In this document: piece after piece, positions 32,060-43,553 of the stretch
How positions within the stretch are numbered: the stretch's first letter is position 1
Layout of the letters: every line of letters begins with the position of its first letter
Source of the DNA: Skeletonema marinoi
Lineage: Eukaryota > Bacillariophyta > Thalassiosirophyceae > Thalassiosirales > Thalassiosiraceae
Direction: 5' to 3'
Length of the DNA stretch: 64,000 bases
Assembly: GCA_030544225.1 (NCBI GenBank)
Contig: CM060498.1
Span: forward strand, 1,922,001-1,986,000
Made by a program: the position numbers and the translations under genes
The notes under the pieces: model-generated
Databases searched by the model: none
Seen by the model: only the letters and a program-made list of their open reading frames with translations
What the model was told of the DNA's origin: nothing

Positions 32060-33127
32060 CTACCTATACTTTGCTCTTCTTCTCCCAGCAGTTGAGCTTG
32101 TAACCCTAGTCGATGAAATAGATACGTTGCGTGTTGCAACGGACGACACTCTGCTCTCATTGTCTGCATTGTGCGATGTTTTCTGCTTGGATGGACTAAT
32201 CTTTGGAGAAGATTTTGCTCCTGCTGGTGTAGATCTTTCTCTAGAACTTCCTGTAGCAGGTTTGCTAGCGACAGAATCTGTTGCACTTGGAACCACGAAT
32301 GCTGGAGGATTCTCAACTTCTGTTGCTACTTCCTCATCCAATTCCTCATCTCTACTTACAGCCGCTACTGAATGTTGATCTGGTTGTGCATTCCTATGGC
32401 GTTCATTTTGCTCATTCTCTCTATCACTATTATTTGCACTAGCATTAGCGAATGAACTCTTTAGGGAAGGACATCTAGGCGGGCCAGTCATATGCATGAG
32501 GGCCAAAATAAATGCAAAGAACCAAAATGCAACCGAAGCCATCGCCATCTTTGAACCTAATTCCAATTCGCATCTATCGCCCCACTCAATAGTTGCACGT
32601 TCTAGTAAAGACTCGATGCCTTGCTTCAGTGATAGATTGCAGAATTCATTTTGTAAAATGATCAATGTCAGCGCCTGGAATAGGCAACATAAAAGATGAA
32701 TCCATGGTGATATCTTCATGCACGTAGATGTTCTTAAGAATGGCTTCTTACTACCAAATGATAGCCATGATATAATCAATGCATGCACTCCGCCAATAAC
32801 CAAGGCTAGGATACCAAACGCTCGTGCCACCATCCAATTTCCATCGATAATTTGTGAGCTGTATTCGTATTCTTCACATGTGTCGGCCACAAAGAATGAT
32901 CCATTCTTGATACCAAACGATTGATGTCGCCACAGGCCAAGAAGTATTGGTACAACGTTCGTCGGCGATGTGTCCATGCGAAATACATCATCGACTGCTT
33001 CTGATGGAATGAAAGTCAAGGAGAATGAAACAGATGCAAATTGGCAACTTGATGTGCTCATCATGCCAAGTATAAAGGCACTTGATGCCGCTGCCAATGA
33101 GCCGAGAAGTAGCTTTGAAGGCATCAT
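32060..33127 (-). CDS. Unknown four-TM membrane protein
   Basis: A single exon of 355 residues, ATG at 33127. The four hydrophobic segments are at residues about 5-25 (LLLGSLAAASSAFILGMM), 98-120 (FGILALVIGGVHALIISWL), 138-160 (IHLLCCLFQALTLIIL) and 195-213 (MASVAFWFFAFILALMHM). Two loops with Cys pairs (TSSCQF and DTCEEY; NEFCNLSL and DRCELE) lie on the same side of the membrane, an arrangement that recalls tetraspan proteins. The C-terminal 140 residues are Ser/Asn-rich and disordered. No enzyme motif was seen. The function is unknown. Confidence 0.8.
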   Translation of the reverse strand: MMPSKLLLGSLAAASSAFILGMMSTSSCQFASVSFSLTFIPSEAVDDVFRMDTSPTNVVPILLGLWRHQSFGIKNGSFFVADTCEEYEYSSQIIDGNWMVARAFGILALVIGGVHALIISWLSFGSKKPFLRTSTCMKISPWIHLLCCLFQALTLIILQNEFCNLSLKQGIESLLERATIEWGDRCELELGSKMAMASVAFWFFAFILALMHMTGPPRCPSLKSSFANASANNSDRENEQNERHRNAQPDQHSVAAVSRDEELDEEVATEVENPPAFVVPSATDSVASKPATGSSRERSTPAGAKSSPKISPSKQKTSHNADNESRVSSVATRNVSISSTRVTSSTAGRRRAKYR

Positions 33128-33424
33128 TTATTATCATTTATCTCAAGTAAGTAGCAAGCTTTGCACCGTGAAAATCTCGTTGTTGGTGTGAACGGAAATA
33201 TGAGCAGGTGTGATGTACGTGTCGTACCGGCTCTAGATTCTCTGAGATGATCAGCGAACAACCGACCGGCTCTGCGAGAAGAGGAGGTGAGATCAAGTTG
33301 GCGAATAGAATATAAGAAGCAGGTCTACTTCGGGTTAAATATATTTCTCAACAGGATTATTATAGTCGAAACAAATGGAATATGAAACGAAGACCTAACA
33401 CATGTCTCCTTGTAAAACTCAAAC

Positions 33425-34586
33425 TCATACCTCGCTCTGAGGCTGGCCCTGTTGAACACCCTGAGTTTGAGCTGTTGCGCTAGAAGTCAAATTCTTGTCA
33501 TCGGGCTCTACTCCAAAGAATGAATACGTCGCTTTAATTACTAATCCAATCCAAGTCTGACCAGTATAAAAAAGTGGCCCCGTGCTACCATCAGGCCTCA
33601 TGAGAGAAAAGACGAAGCAAGTCAATCCAAGAACCGTCCAACATAAAACATACACCGTAGGTAGCCATGTTATCAGTGAGCAGAAACATCGTTGACTAAA
33701 GTTGGAATTGACATCCCGGCGTTTCTTAATGGGCTGAATCATCGAGGACAGTCTATTTCTCGCACTATCGTCTGAAGAGCCCGTCTCGTGGATAACAACT
33801 GCAGAGATTAGCCCAACTGTGTATTAAAGGGAAAGGGGTAGAGAAAGGGATAGTTGGTGAGTTGCATTCATTGCACGACACTTGGGCTCAGCTCTCGCAC
33901 CTACAGAAGAGCTGATGCTATGATGTTGACGTGCTCACTTACAAGTAATTGAGTGAGCGCATGCCAGTGTGCCTGTGAAAACATCTAGACAGCTCATTGT
34001 TGCAGACGCGTCTTTGAATCCCAAGTCTGATCCCCCATTAGCTGCAAGATTCGCTCCCAAACTTATATATGCTGAACTGCATTCGTGTTGATTGATGAGG
34101 ATCATGAACTGTGGCGTAGAGAAGTTGTTAGAGAATGTACACGCAGAAGCTGAAAGTTGAAGTCAGACAGAATCGTACCTGGACCACGGTCCAAAAAAAT
34201 ATGCCAAGAACGACGTAGGCAAACATGCTTCCAATTATCATTCGATAAAAGCTACCTTCAGTTTCGTTTCCTTCTGCCCTCCTAAGGCCCATCATTGATT
34301 CGAGCATGGTGTGATTGCGTTGACGGACAGGGACTTCTTGGTTGACAGGGAATTGTTCGTTGAAGCTGTCGCCTCCAGCAGTGGCAGTGTCGATGGCGGA
34401 AACTGCAAATGCATCATTCTTCGGATGCACTGAAGTCGTCGATGGGAAAGTGCCACCAGGAGAAAGCTCCGCCACGGTATCAACTTGTTCATACTCGTCA
34501 GTTAAATCTTTAGGAGAGAGAGAAGCGATGGTAGCGGTAGTAGCTCCATCAGAAGACGGCGAAGTTGTCGGAGTATTGCTATTCAT
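33425..34586 (-). CDS. Unknown membrane protein, three exons
   Basis: Exons are 34586-34179, 34108-33943 and 33816-33425, giving 321 residues. The introns are 34178-34109 (GTACGA...CCACAG, phase 0) and 33942-33817 (GTAAGT...ACACAG, phase 1). I chose the ATG at 34586; the upstream in-frame codon at 34637 is GTG. Residues 1-110 are Ser/Thr-rich and soluble. Membrane segments lie at about 114-135 (IGSMFAYVVLGIFFWTVVQ), in the exon 2-3 region (LACAHSIT and FGLISAVVI) and at about 225-250 (TWLPTVYVLCWTVLGLTCFV). The last residues are Gln-rich. The joined reading frame is uninterrupted and segments fall sensibly, which supports the splice model. The terminal codons GAG-GTA-TGA could also be a splice donor, so a further exon is not excluded. 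No family was recognised. Confidence 0.68.
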
Positions 34587-35195
34587 TTCGATCGAAGGAT
34601 GATGCAGTGTTGATATGTTGTATCGATGGGCACTCACTCGGGCACTTTGGTTGATGTCAATACATTTATGTGATATGCAAATTTTGTTAGCGTTGGGATT
34701 TGCCTTTGTATCAGTTTGCCTTTTCCGCTCCCTTTTTGGGAGTCATGTGCAACCTACCCATGTTGGTCTGTTTCATGTGTATCACCTCCAAATATGCAGA
34801 CACACACCATCGGCCTCCGTCCGCTCCTCTCCTGATGTTCTGTCGTGTCTCTTCCTTTCCCCTTTCCTCCTCCTCCTCCCCTGCTGCAACAGTCTTCATG
34901 ATACCTGTTCCCTGCTGCTGTTTTTCAGAGGAGAGCATCATGAAGTAGTATCATCATCTTGCTCATGTGGAGGTAGGTTGTTGAATGCGTTGGATCCGCT
35001 CGCTCGTTATTTAGATCGAGGGCTACGATGTATCTTTTTATTCAGATACCAACAACTTTGCGGAAGTGTCGAATTTGACCTCTCTATTATGGGTGTATTG
35101 TAATATTATCGTTTGCCCCCAAACCATGCCCGAGGAACGATAAGGAAGACGACAAAGAATCACGAGGACTATTATTCTTTATAAGAACTATAAAG
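34587..35195. other. Intergenic region
   Basis: About 610 bp upstream of the three-exon membrane gene and downstream of the kinesin stop. A C/T-rich stretch lies around 34850-34885. No gene was seen. Confidence 0.5.
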
Positions 35196-38100
35196 TTACA
35201 TTCCTGGCCGTCTCATTCCTCCCATTGGTCGCCTCTTCACAGCATTGCCACCCTTTTCTTTGGCTTTAATCTTCGATAGCTCTGCTCGCAGTGCTCTTAG
35301 CTGGCCTGTAGATGAGCGTTGAGCATTATTTCGTACGTTCCTGCAACGCTTGGCAAAATCCAATGATTGCTGGGATTCTCTCTGATTGTAGTCGGATGGG
35401 GAGCAGCAAACAAACATGAGAGATTTGGCATTGCCCCCAATTGAATCACTCATCAACATGGTCAGTGGGTTGTTTCTATACGGGACGTGTTGACTACCGC
35501 TTGTCAATGCTCCAATCACATCACCCAGTGCAGACAAGCTCTTGTTTATACTCTGTGCTTCTTTTAACTGTTCTCCTGTCGCACCACTCTTGGAGACGCG
35601 CTCACTTCCTGCTAGATCGACCAAAGTCAACTTGCCTCGAACGATATGTCCACTACGTCGATTGCGAAGAGACACCACTATTGATGCAACCATATGGCTT
35701 CGGCTTGAGTCAGCATTCATTTTGGTCGTTGCAGATGTTCGATTATTCACTCCACGGTTAAAAACGTCAAGTAAAGTAGAGGCATCAGTCGCCTGCTCCG
35801 TAGTAAGACCATCTACCTCGACGAGCCCCGAGGTGGTGTGTTCTGCCAATCGAATCTTTAGTGTTGGTTCGACGAAGGAGTCACTTTCATTGTGATTCGC
35901 TAGAAGTAAATCACACAATTTGTCATTGTGTAACTCCAGCATTGACACATCCACTTCAACGTGACAAGATGACTCTCGCTCACGCAGTTTACTAAATAGC
36001 TCGCTTGCCACTCGAGTAGCAAGACCATTCTGGCTCTCATCACTCTCTCCGGATCCACCAAACATGGTGTAGGTCTGATTGGAAAAATGTAGCATGATGG
36101 AATGTTAGTTTTGTTGCACATATTTACTGAGACAGCATCTGCCAAGCAAAATGTCCACTCACCTTTCCAGACCCCGTTTGACCTGAAGATAGAGTTCAAC
36201 GTAACAAGTGAGAGAGTGAAGCAAATGTGCAAGACGAGTAAAAGCACCGACCTTGCCAACTCACCATAGGCAAAGATACAAACATTAAACCCATCAATAG
36301 CGGACGTAATTAGTAGTGAAGTATCTTTGAAGATAGCTTCTTGTGTGTTGCCATCTTCATTCGTGCCGCAGAATATTTTATCAAATTCCCAAGCTCTCGC
36401 CTCTGCACCGGTGGAAGCATCAGCTGCCATGGCGATTGTTCGGTCATCTTCCTTAGTCATAACATTTACAGAATCAGAGCGTATTTCAGATTCACTGAGT
36501 GGGCGGATTCGAACATAGACTCTTATTCGCCCTTTCATATCTTCAATAGTATTGTGCAGCACCTTCCGCCTCTCCGTCTCTTTCTGTAGTGACAAGTTCA
36601 GTTCCTCGTTGTTCTTTTCCAGGTGCTTTGACGACCTAATCAAATCAGTCATCTCATGCAGTTTTGCTGAGGCTGATCGAGCCTTTTCTTGTGCCATCTC
36701 CATTGCAGCGACAGCTTCATATTTGGATGCTTCAATTTCCATCTTGGACAACGTCTCCTCACGTAGTTGATCATTGACCTTTTTCAACTCGGCTCTATGG
36801 TACTGCGTGAGATTGTCAATTGATTGCTCCTTCTCTCGTCTTTGTTGCTCGTTTAGTTGTGCAATTTCAGCCTTATGACTGGCCACCAATTGTTGAAGAT
36901 CGTTCTCCAACCTCTTCGTCTCTGCCTTTTGAACAAGCAATTCATCTTTTGCAGCAGTCTCTCTTGCACTGTACTCTGTCTTGAGAAGCTGGAGCTGCTG
37001 CTTTAATTCATTCATGTTTGTCTCAGCACGCTGCTTCTCATCTTTAAGGGACTGTGTCAGAGCATTATCTACCTGGTGTCCCTCCTTTGCCTGCTCAAAC
37101 AAATGCATCAGTGATTCCCGAGCTGCCTTTTCATCACGAACTGCGTTCTCTGCAACCTCAAGCAAATTTTCCGTCTCTTTGCATCTGCTCAAAATCTCGT
37201 TCAATTCCTCGTTTGTTTTGAGTATTTGGACTCGTAACTTGCTGATTTCATCTTGTGCTTCAGCGAGTTGTCTTTTGCTCTCTGCATTAGCAGTTAATGC
37301 CTGATCATTGTCATCAGTTGAAGTTATTTCCACGCCGACACCCACATCAAACGCGCGTGGCTTTGCAGATATCTTGGTCTCAAGCATCACAATTTGCTGC
37401 TTCAGGGAAAGAATATCGAGATCTTTTTGTCCAATCTGCGTCTTCAAGTCCAAAGTAGTGGTAGTCATTGCAGCGAGATCATTCTGCAATGCAGAAATAG
37501 CACTCTCGTCCTTTATTTGTGAATCTTCTTCTTTCTGCCGTATCATCTTCTCTTCCAGACTCTCCAGCCGATTATTCAGCTTTTCGTGTAGGACTGAGAG
37601 CCGATCTTCAAATTGGGTGCTGCTTACGGCGTTATCAACAGTATCGGCGGCAGATGAGGAGTCCAAAACCCGTGTCTCTTTATCAGCAGCAGTTTGATTC
37701 TTGGAAGGTTCCCCATGCTTTTTGATCTCATCTAGTTCTTCATCCCAAGAATTCAGACGCGTTAAGGTCGGCCTCTTCGCATTACCTTTCATCCTATGAA
37801 GCGACTGGGATTGATTGATTGCTGGCACTGGATCCACTCCATTGCCATCGTCAACTTGTTTTGTCTCTTCGGCCTCGACCATGGGCAAAGGTGTTGCTGC
37901 AATGCCGGTTTCCACTACTTGAAAATCTAATGATTTCTTTTGAACTGGAGATGTAACTGGAGATGTAGTCTCCTCTTTTGTCTCGTCATCATCTTTGTCA
38001 TCTTTCTTCTCCTCGATATTGTTTCGAAAGTCATCACCCCAGAGTGATTCGCCTGTCTCTTTGTTATGGTAAAATGAGTTCATGTTTCCATCCATACATC

Positions 38101-39094
38101 GGATCCAATCCAACCTTTCCTCTTGGACAGGTGCAGACAAGTGATTGCCACCATTTCCACTACCACCACCACGATGAGACTCGAGAAGTTGAGTACAGTC
38201 AGCTTTTCCAGACTCCCTCGAATAAGATATTGGATCACATCCATTCTTATCAATCGTCGCAGGATTGGCACCAGCTCTACACAACACTCGACACAATTCT
38301 ACATGACCATGATACGCAGCCCAATGTAACGGTGTACATCCAAACTCCGTCTCAACAACTTCTGCCACCGCTCCATGCCGCACCAGCGTCATGGCAGCAT
38401 TGGGAGAAAAGGATTCCGCAAAGCATGCATAGTGCAAGCAGCTAGCGCCGACATTGTTGCGTGCATTGACGTCACATCCTTTCGACAACAAGATGGGGAG
38501 CAAACCGAATGCTCCCGCCTGACAAGTGATCATTAGCAGCGTGTTTCCATCATCATCACGCGTCTCCAAAGCATGCTGTGGGAGTCTGTGAATAGTATCA
38601 ATTACAACATTATCAGATCCCTTGTCACCCTGGCCATAAAATGGTATTATTCTCATGAGTAGATCAATCATTCGATCGGAATCCTCGTCGTCGATGCTGT
38701 GATCGGTATAGTGCGCATTATGCCGAGGATACCTTCTCTTGCGTCTTCTTCTATTCTGATGACGGTGTTGCTGCCTTTTATTATCCTTTCGATGATGCCG
38801 ATGATGATGATGATTGTGATGTCCATAATGAGAGCGATGGCCATGAGAACGATCGTAGGAATATTCATATGTCTCAGAGCAGGACGAATGCGATGCCGAG
38901 AGAGACGATGCATGGCTAAGGCTCCCACTAACTGAAGAAATAGAATCGCTTTCAAAGTCTATTGATGATGACGAAGAGGATGACGAGTAGCTCCGTCTGT
39001 GTCGTCGTGTCTTCTTTTTCTTTGACTTTTTGGTATTTGGAGTCAGTTGTTTGGCCGCCTTGCCAATCGCTGAGACAATGGATCCTCTGCGCAT
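35196..39094 (-). CDS. Kinesin-14-like motor with ankyrin repeats and WW-like domain
   Basis: Exons are 39094-36265, 36182-36163 and 36074-35196, giving 1242 residues. The ATG at 39094 is the first in frame. Residues 1-130 are Ser-, His- and Arg-rich. Ankyrin repeats cover about 150-310 (DDDGNTLLMITCQAG, GASCLHYACFAES, GCTPLHWAAYHGHVEL). A WW-like domain follows (ERLDWIRC, FYHNKETGESLWGDDF). A coiled coil runs from about 500 to 840. The motor is C-terminal, starting at MKGRIRVYVRIRPLS. The P-loop reads GQTGSGKT; switch I is NADSSRSH and switch II VDLAGSE. A C-terminal motor with this neck is typical of minus-end-directed kinesin-14 (KCBP-like), used in spindles or cargo transport. The P-loop is encoded by a 20-nt exon. 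Ankyrin plus WW on a kinesin-14 is not an arrangement I know from plants or animals. Confidence 0.9.
36163..36182 (-). other. 20-nt microexon encoding the kinesin P-loop
   Basis: The 20-nt block GTCAAACGGGGTCTGGAAAG is flanked by an acceptor (ATCTTCAG, intron 36264-36183) and a donor (GTGAGTGG, intron 36162-36075). It joins in phase to TATG upstream and ACCTAC downstream, giving GQTGSGKTYTM, the invariant kinesin nucleotide-binding loop. Without it the motor has no P-loop and the frame shifts by two. Confidence 0.9.
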
Positions 39095-39858
39095 GATGAC
39101 GATGACGAAGGCAGTATTCGTTGGAGAGACATTCAATAGAGCATCATCTTCACCGATGAATCGATCGTATTTAATCTAATCACTGAGAGCCTTTCCATTT
39201 TCATCATAAAAGCATTTTTGCGCCACCAAAATTAAATCGATCTCTGACCACTCCTCTTGAATGATCCACGGCGTTATCGCCTATTATGTCAGCCTTCTTT
39301 CAAAGTGGAACGAATTGTACCCTCGGCGACACGAATTGAGAGCATCTACATCAAACGACATGCCACAATCACAATCAGGCTAATTCACCTGCATAGTCAT
39401 TTGAGCAATCTTCCACACAGCAGTAAACAGACGACCACTCCACCGCCTCTTGAATTATTGCTTGCCTCCTCCAGAATGATGTTACTGCTAGCTGACTGTC
39501 GGCCGAACTACATCATAACAACCCCAAGCACGCGACAGCACTAGAGAGAGAGCAGCACCAAGCACTAGATAAGTAGTCGATTTTGGATTTGTGACAGGAG
39601 ATTGTCACTTCACTTTTGTGTCAATAAATATGCGCAGTCAACAAAGATGATGAGATTGAATGAATGTGCTGCTTGATGGCTGCTATGTCGGCAAGTTAAT
39701 GAGCAAAAGGTGATACCAGGCAGCCAAAGATACCTATTAATTCTTAGTTGACGTCGGGGGCGACCAGGGGAGGCTGATATTGACAAGCTACAGGAGAGAA
39801 GAGCAGTAAGGTGCGACGAAAGAAGTGCACATCACATGATTTTCGAATTGATTCAAAA
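39095..39858. other. Divergent intergenic region
   Basis: About 765 bp between the divergent kinesin (minus) and methyltransferase (plus) starts. No gene or repeat was seen. Confidence 0.55.
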
Positions 39859-42800
39859 ATGGATCAGTCTGATAATAATAATAACGACAACAGCCGCAGT
39901 CTCGTTGGTGATAGCAGTCTTCCCGTTGAAGACGATGGTGGTCGAAAACGCAAGAGAGATAATCTAAATGCCTCGTCATCTCAACATGGAGGCGAAGAGA
40001 CGACACAAAACACCGCAATGCAACCATCTGATTCTCTCGGAGAAGAAAGCAGAGAGCAACAAACGGCATCACAACAGCGAGTGATTGAGCAATACCAGCT
40101 TCTGTTGGAGAATAGAGAGCTTAGGATCGAGAATAGAAAGCTTATGATCGAGTTAAGAGAAAGAGACAGGGATGTGAGTGAGAGAGATATAGAAATTGCA
40201 ACGCTGAGGGGGGAATTGGAACGAGAAAAACAGAGACGGTTGAAAAGGGATGATGAAAGTCAAAGTAATGATGTTACTGCTCCATCAAACAGTGGGTTGG
40301 TTATATCTGCTGTTTCGGAGAAAAGCGTGAAATACAGGGGAACTACTAGTAATACATCAACTGAATTCGATGAAAGTACCGACGAAGAGGTTCAGCTTTC
40401 TTCTAATTCGTCGATGGACCGACGTCTTCGTAGGCAGTTGAATGATGCTAATGATGATGCGGAAGCGGGAGAAGGGGATGTTGAGGGAAATGTCTCTTCA
40501 GCCAAGACCAACGCAATCTCTTATTTCCAGCTGTATGATAACTGTGATGACGATGAAGAAGGAAAAGAGGTGGGGGGAGAGGGCGAAGACGAACAGCATG
40601 CATTGGCTGACTCTGGCACTACAAGGACACTGGAAACTAATTTAGGCTCACAGCTGCGAGCAAATGAAAGTGAAGGGGAGGATGAACAAGATCATAATGC
40701 AGTGGTGGAATATGCTGCGGACATCAGAGATGGAGAGTATCTCCACGGCGACACCTCCTCTGATGGACAACCACCTGTTCAGGATGAAAGTACCGCTGCC
40801 AATCCGACATCGAAAGAGACCACCACGAAATTAATTGGGCATGATGTCAACGTTGGAGCTGGGGTTGGAGGTGGAGTAGAGATGGAAGATGACTTTATTG
40901 ATCTTTTGGAAGATGCTCCAGATGCAGAGGGAACAAGTAAGGCCGATGAAGTCAGTGCAACACAAGATGAAGCACAAGATGAAGCACAAGTTGAAACAGG
41001 CAAACCTGCAACATCGCAGCACGTTTTGAAGGTGGGAATTCGTCTTGCCATTTATTGGCCCGATGACAACAAACATTACAACGGGACGTTAAAAACATAT
41101 GATGCAGTTACTAAACGGTACTATGTCAAGTATGATGACGGGGAGGCAGATTGGGAGGATTTGGAGAAGGAAACATATCATATTCTTGATGATCATGTGC
41201 CCTTTGGCGACATCGCCGCTGGGGCTGATGCTGAACTAGAAGAGGGGGAGGAGAGCGATGATGAAGTGGTTCAAGACGATGGCAGGCTAGCCTTTTGTTG
41301 TCAGAACTGTACGTGCAACAACTCAGAAACCACCGTGACCTTGTACAGCTGTGTCAATAGTGGCTCTCCCGATATTGGCAACATTCGTCTCTTCCACAAA
41401 GGATGCTGTCATAACGAGAAAGGAGATGTGAACACGTTCAAAACTCCAATGCAGGTTAACATGGAGAAAGGCATTGTTGGTAAACGTGAGCACGTGCAAG
41501 AATGTTCTTTAACAACAATCAAAAAGAAACACCAAAATGCAATAAGGGAAGAGACAAGAGTTGCAAATGAAGAATTTATGGCTGCGGAAGATTCCAAGAT
41601 TTATGCTTCTCCGGTGTATGCTGAACATTGTAAAACATTTCAACAGCGAAAAGGCAAGCAGGAATGTCCATTGCGCGTATTGGAGCTATTCAGTGGCATT
41701 GGAAGTGGAACACTTGCCTTGAAAAAGCTGAAAATCCCTCTCGACACTGTTGTACACTGCGATCATGATCCAATTGCCAATGAAGTTTGCAGATTCAATC
41801 ACCAGCGAGATGGCATCAAGCATGTGTACATTGATACCTTCGAGGAAATATACGGCGAAGGTAGCGAGCCCGACGAGGACAAGGTTGCAAAGTTGGTTGA
41901 CGATCATGGTCCTTTCGATCTAGTTTTGGCTGGGGCACCTTGTTCAAACTACAGCGGTCTAAATGCAACAAAAGACGCATCCTGTGCAAATGCGCAATAT
42001 CTTCCAAATGTTGGAAAACTTATTGCAAAGCTGAACAGTATACAAAAGAAGAATGGGATGGAGCATGGCGTGTTGTTCTTATCTGAGAATGTTGTATTCA
42101 AAGACTTCGATGATATCAGTCAATGCTACGGTAAACTCGAGCCGATTCGTTTAGATGCTAAAGATTTCTCCCCGTGTAAGAGGAGCAGGTTTTATTGGTG
42201 CAATATACCAGTGGACACTGAAAAGTATACTAACGTAGCATCGCAAGTAAGTGTTGACTACGATGGCATTCTTGATCCCGGCTCTGGATTATTGGAGAGG
42301 CTTGTGTATGATTGTGATGAGCACTTCACAGTGAAGACAGTGAAGGCAAATACATTCCTCGCTTCCCTGTCGAAAATTGACGATGATCGCATGCTTAAGT
42401 GTTCAACAGGAGACTGTGGACGAACAAACATTAAGCTAGAACATTACTCGGTCGGCGAGCGAGAGAGGATGATGGGATTTCCACCGAGCTATGTGAGTAA
42501 GCCTCTTCAAAATTTGTTCAACGAGATCACGACATGTGCAATCCTTCAACCGGAGACAAGCGCTGATGGCAAGACCTACAGAGACTTCATGGATAAACGA
42601 TTCTGGCATCTGCGGAAGAAGCTGAAGTTGCAGCATTATCCTAAGGCTCTTGAGCCTTACTTTGAGATTGGTATTGCAACACCAATAGAGAACAAGCAGA
42701 AACTTGCATTCTTCACGGAAGAACAATACAGCAAGCACTTGATTGGAATGGGATTTAGCATTTGTGTTGTAGAAGCTTTGCTAGAGGGATTGGTTGATTT

Positions 42801-42948
42801 GTTTGCAAAAGACTTGCTGAGAACATACCAAGGATGTGACTATTCGTTCCCATGGGAGCCATACCTATCAAATCATCGTGAACGGCAGAAGGAAGAGGAA
42901 TCCGCAACGCAATCAGCTAATGAAGAGGGGCAAATGAGGGAAGATTGA
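39859..42948 (+). CDS. DNMT3-like C5-cytosine DNA methyltransferase with Tudor-like domain
   Basis: The first ATG in frame is 39859 (the frame opens upstream without ATG), giving 1029 residues in one exon. Residues about 75-130 form a Glu/Arg-rich coiled coil. Residues about 130-385 are acidic. A Tudor/chromo-like domain spans about 395-450 (IRLAIYWPDDNKHYNGTL, YYVKYDDGEADWEDL). A Cys cluster (CCQNCTCNN to CC) at about 480-520 may bind zinc. The catalytic part carries motif I (VLELFSGIGSG, from 607), motif IV (GAPCSNYSGLN, catalytic C695), motif VI (SENV, E743), motif VIII (KRSRFYWCNIP) and motifs IX-X (ERERMMGFPPSYV). Order and wording fit the DNMT3 group better than DNMT1. It transfers methyl from S-adenosylmethionine to cytosine in nuclear DNA. 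The Tudor-like module suggests targeting through histone marks. All catalytic motifs are present, so it is probably active. Confidence 0.92.
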   Translation: MDQSDNNNNDNSRSLVGDSSLPVEDDGGRKRKRDNLNASSSQHGGEETTQNTAMQPSDSLGEESREQQTASQQRVIEQYQLLLENRELRIENRKLMIELRERDRDVSERDIEIATLRGELEREKQRRLKRDDESQSNDVTAPSNSGLVISAVSEKSVKYRGTTSNTSTEFDESTDEEVQLSSNSSMDRRLRRQLNDANDDAEAGEGDVEGNVSSAKTNAISYFQLYDNCDDDEEGKEVGGEGEDEQHALADSGTTRTLETNLGSQLRANESEGEDEQDHNAVVEYAADIRDGEYLHGDTSSDGQPPVQDESTAANPTSKETTTKLIGHDVNVGAGVGGGVEMEDDFIDLLEDAPDAEGTSKADEVSATQDEAQDEAQVETGKPATSQHVLKVGIRLAIYWPDDNKHYNGTLKTYDAVTKRYYVKYDDGEADWEDLEKETYHILDDHVPFGDIAAGADAELEEGEESDDEVVQDDGRLAFCCQNCTCNNSETTVTLYSCVNSGSPDIGNIRLFHKGCCHNEKGDVNTFKTPMQVNMEKGIVGKREHVQECSLTTIKKKHQNAIREETRVANEEFMAAEDSKIYASPVYAEHCKTFQQRKGKQECPLRVLELFSGIGSGTLALKKLKIPLDTVVHCDHDPIANEVCRFNHQRDGIKHVYIDTFEEIYGEGSEPDEDKVAKLVDDHGPFDLVLAGAPCSNYSGLNATKDASCANAQYLPNVGKLIAKLNSIQKKNGMEHGVLFLSENVVFKDFDDISQCYGKLEPIRLDAKDFSPCKRSRFYWCNIPVDTEKYTNVASQVSVDYDGILDPGSGLLERLVYDCDEHFTVKTVKANTFLASLSKIDDDRMLKCSTGDCGRTNIKLEHYSVGERERMMGFPPSYVSKPLQNLFNEITTCAILQPETSADGKTYRDFMDKRFWHLRKKLKLQHYPKALEPYFEIGIATPIENKQKLAFFTEEQYSKHLIGMGFSICVVEALLEGLVDLFAKDLLRTYQGCDYSFPWEPYLSNHRERQKEEESATQSANEEGQMRED

Positions 42949-43317
42949 GAGGAACGAAGCGCTTTTGCATGTTTTACATAATATTCAATAGTGTAATCGT
43001 TATCTTAGCGCCCAAGGTCTCTTCCTGGATCACATACCAATTCGTAGATGTCAGTTTAACTGCTTGCTACTTCTCAAATATTTCCCCACCCTATAACAAC
43101 ATACTCAGTGCGAGCTGAGTTCCTCTGATAGGGTGTAGGAGACAAGCAGAGCTCTCGATATTATGTGTCCGCCTATCTGATCATGGGAACAATCTGATCA
43201 ACTAATGATGTCTCTCTATGCACAAATCGATCATTGTGGGTAGCAGATGGGGGAGGAGTAACGAAGAAAACGTGAGTGCAACTCCCTTTTCCTATTCAAA
43301 AGAAAGGAGTTTCCCAA
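42949..43317. other. Intergenic region
   Basis: About 370 bp after the methyltransferase stop. It is AT-rich and no gene was seen. Confidence 0.5.
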
Positions 43318-43360
43318 CAACAACCCGACTTCGACAGGTATGATAGAGAGTCAGACACAA

Positions 43361-43553
43361 GTACTCCACCGTACTCCAAAGTACTCTTCTGTACTCCACA
43401 GTACTCCAAAGTACTCTGGAGTAACTCCGGAGTATTCCTCAGTACTCCGGAAAAACTCCTTATTACTCCGAAGTACTCCAAAGTACTCCGAAGTACTCCG
43501 AAGTACTCCGAAGTACTCCTGGAGTACTTGAGTACTCCAAAAGGAGTACTCTC
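43361..43553. repeat. AGTACTCC array, left
   Basis: About 15-20 imperfect copies of AGTACTCC with 1-4 nt spacers. The most regular part is 43470-43520, where GTACTCCGAA repeats at a 10-nt period. Confidence 0.9.

Noticed and set aside
34615-35103. 162-codon plus-strand frame in the intergenic region
   Set aside because: It is Cys/Leu/Ser-rich from a C/T-rich stretch, overlaps the 5' region of the membrane gene and has no recognisable motif.
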